Under the pieces are notes generated by a model. That model had not been told where the DNA came from, made no database searches, and was given only the letters and a program-made list of their open reading frames with translations. The position numbers and the translations under genes were made by a program. Positions 61,395 to 64,000 of a stretch of 64,000 nt of DNA are shown piece by piece; positions within the stretch are counted from its first letter, which is position 1; every line of letters begins with the position of its first letter. This DNA comes from Rhodanobacter sp. AS-Z3 (lineage in GTDB: Bacteria; Pseudomonadota; Gammaproteobacteria; Xanthomonadales; Rhodanobacteraceae): contig NZ_CP119392.1 in NCBI RefSeq assembly GCF_029224025.1, positions 3,309,001 through 3,373,000 on the forward strand, given 5' to 3'.

Positions 61395-62603
61395 TCAATC
61401 GGGAAGCAGGAAACTGCGACCTGCCGCCAACGGCGGCAGCCCCAGATGCGCGGCCATGGTCTGACCGATGTCGGCAAAACTGCTGCGCTGGCCGACTGCG
61501 CGCGCACCGAGCCCCGGCCCATGCACCAACGCAGGAATGCATTCACGGGTGTGGTCGCTGCCCGGCCAGGTTGGATCGCAGCCGTGGTCGGCACTGATCG
61601 CCAGCAGATCACCCGGGCGCAGCGCGTGCAGCAGTTCGGGCAGTCGCGCATCCAGTGCTTCCAGCGCGGCGGCGTACCCGAACACGTCACGACGGTGGCC
61701 ATACACCATGTCGAAGTCGACAAAGTTGGTGGCGATCAAACGGTGGTTGCTGGCTTGCGCCATCGCCGTCAGCGTGGCGTCGAACAGCGCATCGTGGCCA
61801 TAGGCGTGGATGACGCGTGACACGCCGCAGTGGGCGAAGATGTCGTCAATCTTGCCAATCGCAATCACCTCGCCGCCATCGGCCTGCAAGGCATCGAACA
61901 GCGTGGGCGCCGGTGGCGGCAACGCATAGTCGCGCCGGTTCACGGTGCGGCTGAAACCGGCGTCCGCGTTGCCGGTGAACGGCCGTGCGATCACCCGGCC
62001 GATGTTGTAGTCCGCCAGCAAACCACGCGCCAGTTCGCATACGCGATACAGACGCTCAAGTCCGAACGCTTCTTCATGCGCGGCAATCTGAAACACTGAA
62101 TCGGCCGAGGTGTAGACGATCGGGCGACCACTGCTCAGATGTTCCGCACCCAGCCGCTGGATGATTTCAGTACCGGAAGCATGGCAGTTGCCGAGCACGC
62201 CGGGCAGCCCGCCCTGTTCCACCAACGCTTGCAACAGTTCAGAGGGGAACGAGTCCTCAGCCTGCCCGAATACGCCGAACGGTTCGGTCAACACCACGCC
62301 AGCCGTTTCCCAGTGACCAGACGGTGTGTCTTTGCCGCGCGCACGTTCCACCGCGTGGCCCCACAACGCTTCCGGCGCAGGCATGTTTTCAAATCCGGCG
62401 GCGGCCCGACCATGCGCTGCGGCGTGCGCCTGTGGCAGGCCCAGTCGGGTGAAATGTGGCAGACGCAATGGGCCGCGTGCTGCAGCGGCGCAGGCGGCAG
62501 CAATGTGTCCAAAAGTGTCAGCGCCGGCGTCACCGTAGTCAGCCGCGTCGGGCGCAGCGCCGAGCCCCAGCGAATCAAGCACCAACCAGATCACGCGACT
62601 CAT
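61395..62603 (-). CDS. deoB: Phosphopentomutase DeoB
   Basis: A 402-residue alkaline-phosphatase-fold mutase that converts (deoxy)ribose-1-phosphate to the 5-phosphate. The start VIWLVLDSLGLGAAPDA, PSGHWE with DTPSGHWETAGV, FVDFDMVYGHRRD and ISADHGCDPTWPGSDHT provide the metal and phosphate sites. The ATG overlaps the deoA stop (ATGA). Confidence 0.96.
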   Translation of the reverse strand: MSRVIWLVLDSLGLGAAPDAADYGDAGADTFGHIAAACAAAARGPLRLPHFTRLGLPQAHAAAHGRAAAGFENMPAPEALWGHAVERARGKDTPSGHWETAGVVLTEPFGVFGQAEDSFPSELLQALVEQGGLPGVLGNCHASGTEIIQRLGAEHLSSGRPIVYTSADSVFQIAAHEEAFGLERLYRVCELARGLLADYNIGRVIARPFTGNADAGFSRTVNRRDYALPPPAPTLFDALQADGGEVIAIGKIDDIFAHCGVSRVIHAYGHDALFDATLTAMAQASNHRLIATNFVDFDMVYGHRRDVFGYAAALEALDARLPELLHALRPGDLLAISADHGCDPTWPGSDHTRECIPALVHGPGLGARAVGQRSSFADIGQTMAAHLGLPPLAAGRSFLLPD

Positions 62604-63934
62604 CCCACACACTCCGTCGGCACGTGCCAATGCCACAGCGGCTCCAGCGGCGGCGCCTTCAAGGCAAGGCGAAACGCCTGACGCACGCGTGCCTCGACCC
62701 TGCCCGCGGCGCCTGCATTGCGTGCATGCACGATCGCCAGCGGCTGCCCTTGCTCGACCGCGTCACCGCGCCCGATCACCTCAGCCAGGCCCACGGCATG
62801 GTCGATCGCCTGACCCGGATGGGTGCGCCCGCCGCCCAGATCCACCACCACCTGCCCCAACGCACGCACGTCGACTGCCGCGATATGACCCGACATCGGC
62901 GACAGCACCGCCTGCTGCACCGGCGCCGCTTCAAGATAGGCTTCGGGACGTTCCAGCAAATCGGCCGGCCCACCCAACAGCGACACCATGTGGGCAAACC
63001 GTTCCGCCGCCGCACCCGACGACAGCGCTGCGCGTAGCCGGCTGTCTGCATCGGCCCGGTCATGACAAAGGCCACCCATGCCCAGCAATTCGGTAGCCAG
63101 CTCAAGCGTCAACGCGAGTAGTCGCGGGTTGTTGCCACGACCGCACAGCAGGTCGAGTGCCGCGCGCAGTTCCAGCGCATTGCCGGCTTCGCGACCCAGA
63201 ACCTGATCCATGTCGCTGAACACCGCGCGCATGTCCAGCCCGGTGCCGCGTGCTGTCGCCAGCATGCGTTCGGCCAGAGCCCGCGCTGCAGCCATGCCCG
63301 GCAATTGCGCACCGTTGCCGGTCTTGATGTCGAGCACCAGCGCCTGCGCGCCACCGGCCAGCTTCTTGGACAGGATCGAGGCGACCATCAACTCGGCTAC
63401 GTCCACCGTGGCGGTGACATCGCGCACCGCATACAGCCGACGGTCTGCCGGTACCCAATCGGCGCCTTGACCGACGATCGCGCAACCCGCCGCGTGGACC
63501 ACCTCGCGCAAGTGCGCGGTGGTGGGATGCACGTTGTACCCGGCAACGCTTTCCAGCTTGTCCAGCGTGCCGCCGGTGTGGCCGAGACCACGTCCGGAAA
63601 TCATCGGCACATAGCCGCCACACGCGGCCAGCAGTGGTGCCAGCAACAGGCTCACGCCATCGCCCACACCGCCGGTGGAATGCTTGTCCAGCACCGGGCC
63701 AGGCAAATCATCCCAGCGCAGTTGCTGGCCGGAATCGCGCAGCGCCAGGGTAAAGTCGCGGCACTCCTCCACGCCCATGCCGCGCCAGGCCACCGCCATC
63801 GCGAACGCGCCGACCTGACCTTCGCTCCACGTATCGTTGCCGATACCTTGTGCAACCGCGCGCAGCTCTGCCGGCTCGAGCCGTTCACCGTTGCGCTTGC
63901 GACGAATAAGACTGGCGGCGGACAAGCCATTCAT
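62600..63934 (-). CDS. deoA: Thymidine phosphorylase DeoA
   Basis: A 444-residue pyrimidine nucleoside phosphorylase. LDKHSTGGVGDGVSLLLAP, GRGLGHTGGTLDKLES and SKKLAGGAQALVLDIKTGNG are the phosphate- and base-binding segments. I use ATG at 63934, whose bases overlap the stop of the preceding deoC frame (ATGA); a GTG at 63958 is possible but less likely. Length is normal. Confidence 0.96.
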   Translation of the reverse strand: MNGLSAASLIRRKRNGERLEPAELRAVAQGIGNDTWSEGQVGAFAMAVAWRGMGVEECRDFTLALRDSGQQLRWDDLPGPVLDKHSTGGVGDGVSLLLAPLLAACGGYVPMISGRGLGHTGGTLDKLESVAGYNVHPTTAHLREVVHAAGCAIVGQGADWVPADRRLYAVRDVTATVDVAELMVASILSKKLAGGAQALVLDIKTGNGAQLPGMAAARALAERMLATARGTGLDMRAVFSDMDQVLGREAGNALELRAALDLLCGRGNNPRLLALTLELATELLGMGGLCHDRADADSRLRAALSSGAAAERFAHMVSLLGGPADLLERPEAYLEAAPVQQAVLSPMSGHIAAVDVRALGQVVVDLGGGRTHPGQAIDHAVGLAEVIGRGDAVEQGQPLAIVHARNAGAAGRVEARVRQAFRLALKAPPLEPLWHWHVPTECVG

Positions 63935-64000
63935 GCGACGGACGATGCGATCGTGCACAGTTCGCCGAACAGTGCGCTGGCACCGATCCGGAAGTGCGCT
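63931..64000 (-). CDS. deoC: Deoxyribose-phosphate aldolase DeoC (C-terminal 22 residues only)
   Basis: The frame entering from the right edge reads AHFRIGASALFGELCTIASS and ends in TGA overlapping the deoA start. FRIGAS plus a hydrophobic tail is the usual end of DeoC, which cleaves deoxyribose-5-phosphate. Order deoC-deoA-deoB-deoD is the standard one. Only the tail is in the window. Confidence 0.7.
   Translation of the reverse strand, partial: AHFRIGASALFGELCTIASSVA

Overview
The window is GC-rich proteobacterial chromosome, almost fully coding, with operons joined by ATGA, GTGA or TGATG overlaps. The gene content (type VI secretion, FNR with the E. coli cysteine spacing, two nitric oxide reductases, a Tat-exported clade I nos cluster, pseudopilin FimT) fits a denitrifying gammaproteobacterium of the Xanthomonadales/Rhodanobacteraceae type. 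The genus is an inference; no rRNA or marker gene here settles it. There are no insertion sequences, CRISPR arrays or phage genes.

Layout. (1) 1-17035, minus strand: part of a type VI secretion system (T6SS). Reading from the right, the order is tssB, tssC, hcp, tagJ, tssE, tssF, tssG, clpV, then an effector/spike island: an M35-type metallopeptidase, an unknown helical protein, a small coupled ORF, a PI-PLC-like protein, PAAR, a TPR-methyltransferase, and vgrG running off the left edge. tssA, tssJ, tssK, tssL and tssM are not in the window. (2) 17036-20903: a gene-poor stretch, tRNA-Val(GAC) with its terminator, uvrB and fimT. (3) 21126-24134: a universal stress protein and a P-type ATPase behind an FNR-type box. 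(4) 24276-27984: a TetR regulator with an 18-bp palindromic operator, and an MFP/permease/ATPase exporter. (5) 28018-32604: a PepSY protein, cytochrome b561, response regulator and histidine kinase operon with a PmrA/QseB-type box, and a diguanylate cyclase. (6) 32782-40753: an MBL/beta-CASP nuclease, a small membrane protein with a di-heme NorC-like and a 14-helix NorB-like subunit, fnr, and a quinol NO reductase. (7) 40838-45112: a four-gene operon (SirB2, PLP decarboxylase, cysteine desulfhydrase-like enzyme, prephenate dehydrogenase-like enzyme) of unknown product. (8) 45242-57517, minus strand: a nitrous oxide reductase superoperon, flavoprotein reductase-HiPIP-nosX-nosR-nosZ-nosD-nosF-nosY-nosL-tatA-tatB-tatC. 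(9) 58085-60505: a second stress protein, a 7Fe ferredoxin, a cupin and a DnrO-like periplasmic protein. (10) 60668-64000, minus strand: deoC(end)-deoA-deoB-deoD nucleoside catabolism.

How it works together: FNR-type palindromes (TTGAY-N4-RTCAA or one mismatch) lie upstream of uspA/P-ATPase, the MBL nuclease, norC-like, the quinol NOR, the head of the nos superoperon and the DnrO-like gene, and fnr itself lies among them. This makes 20.9-60.6 kb look like an anaerobic/denitrification region: NO is reduced to N2O by two different reductases, N2O is reduced to N2 by NosZ, and a Tat translocase is encoded with its cargo. All functional calls come from reading the translated sequences and family knowledge; no database search was run.
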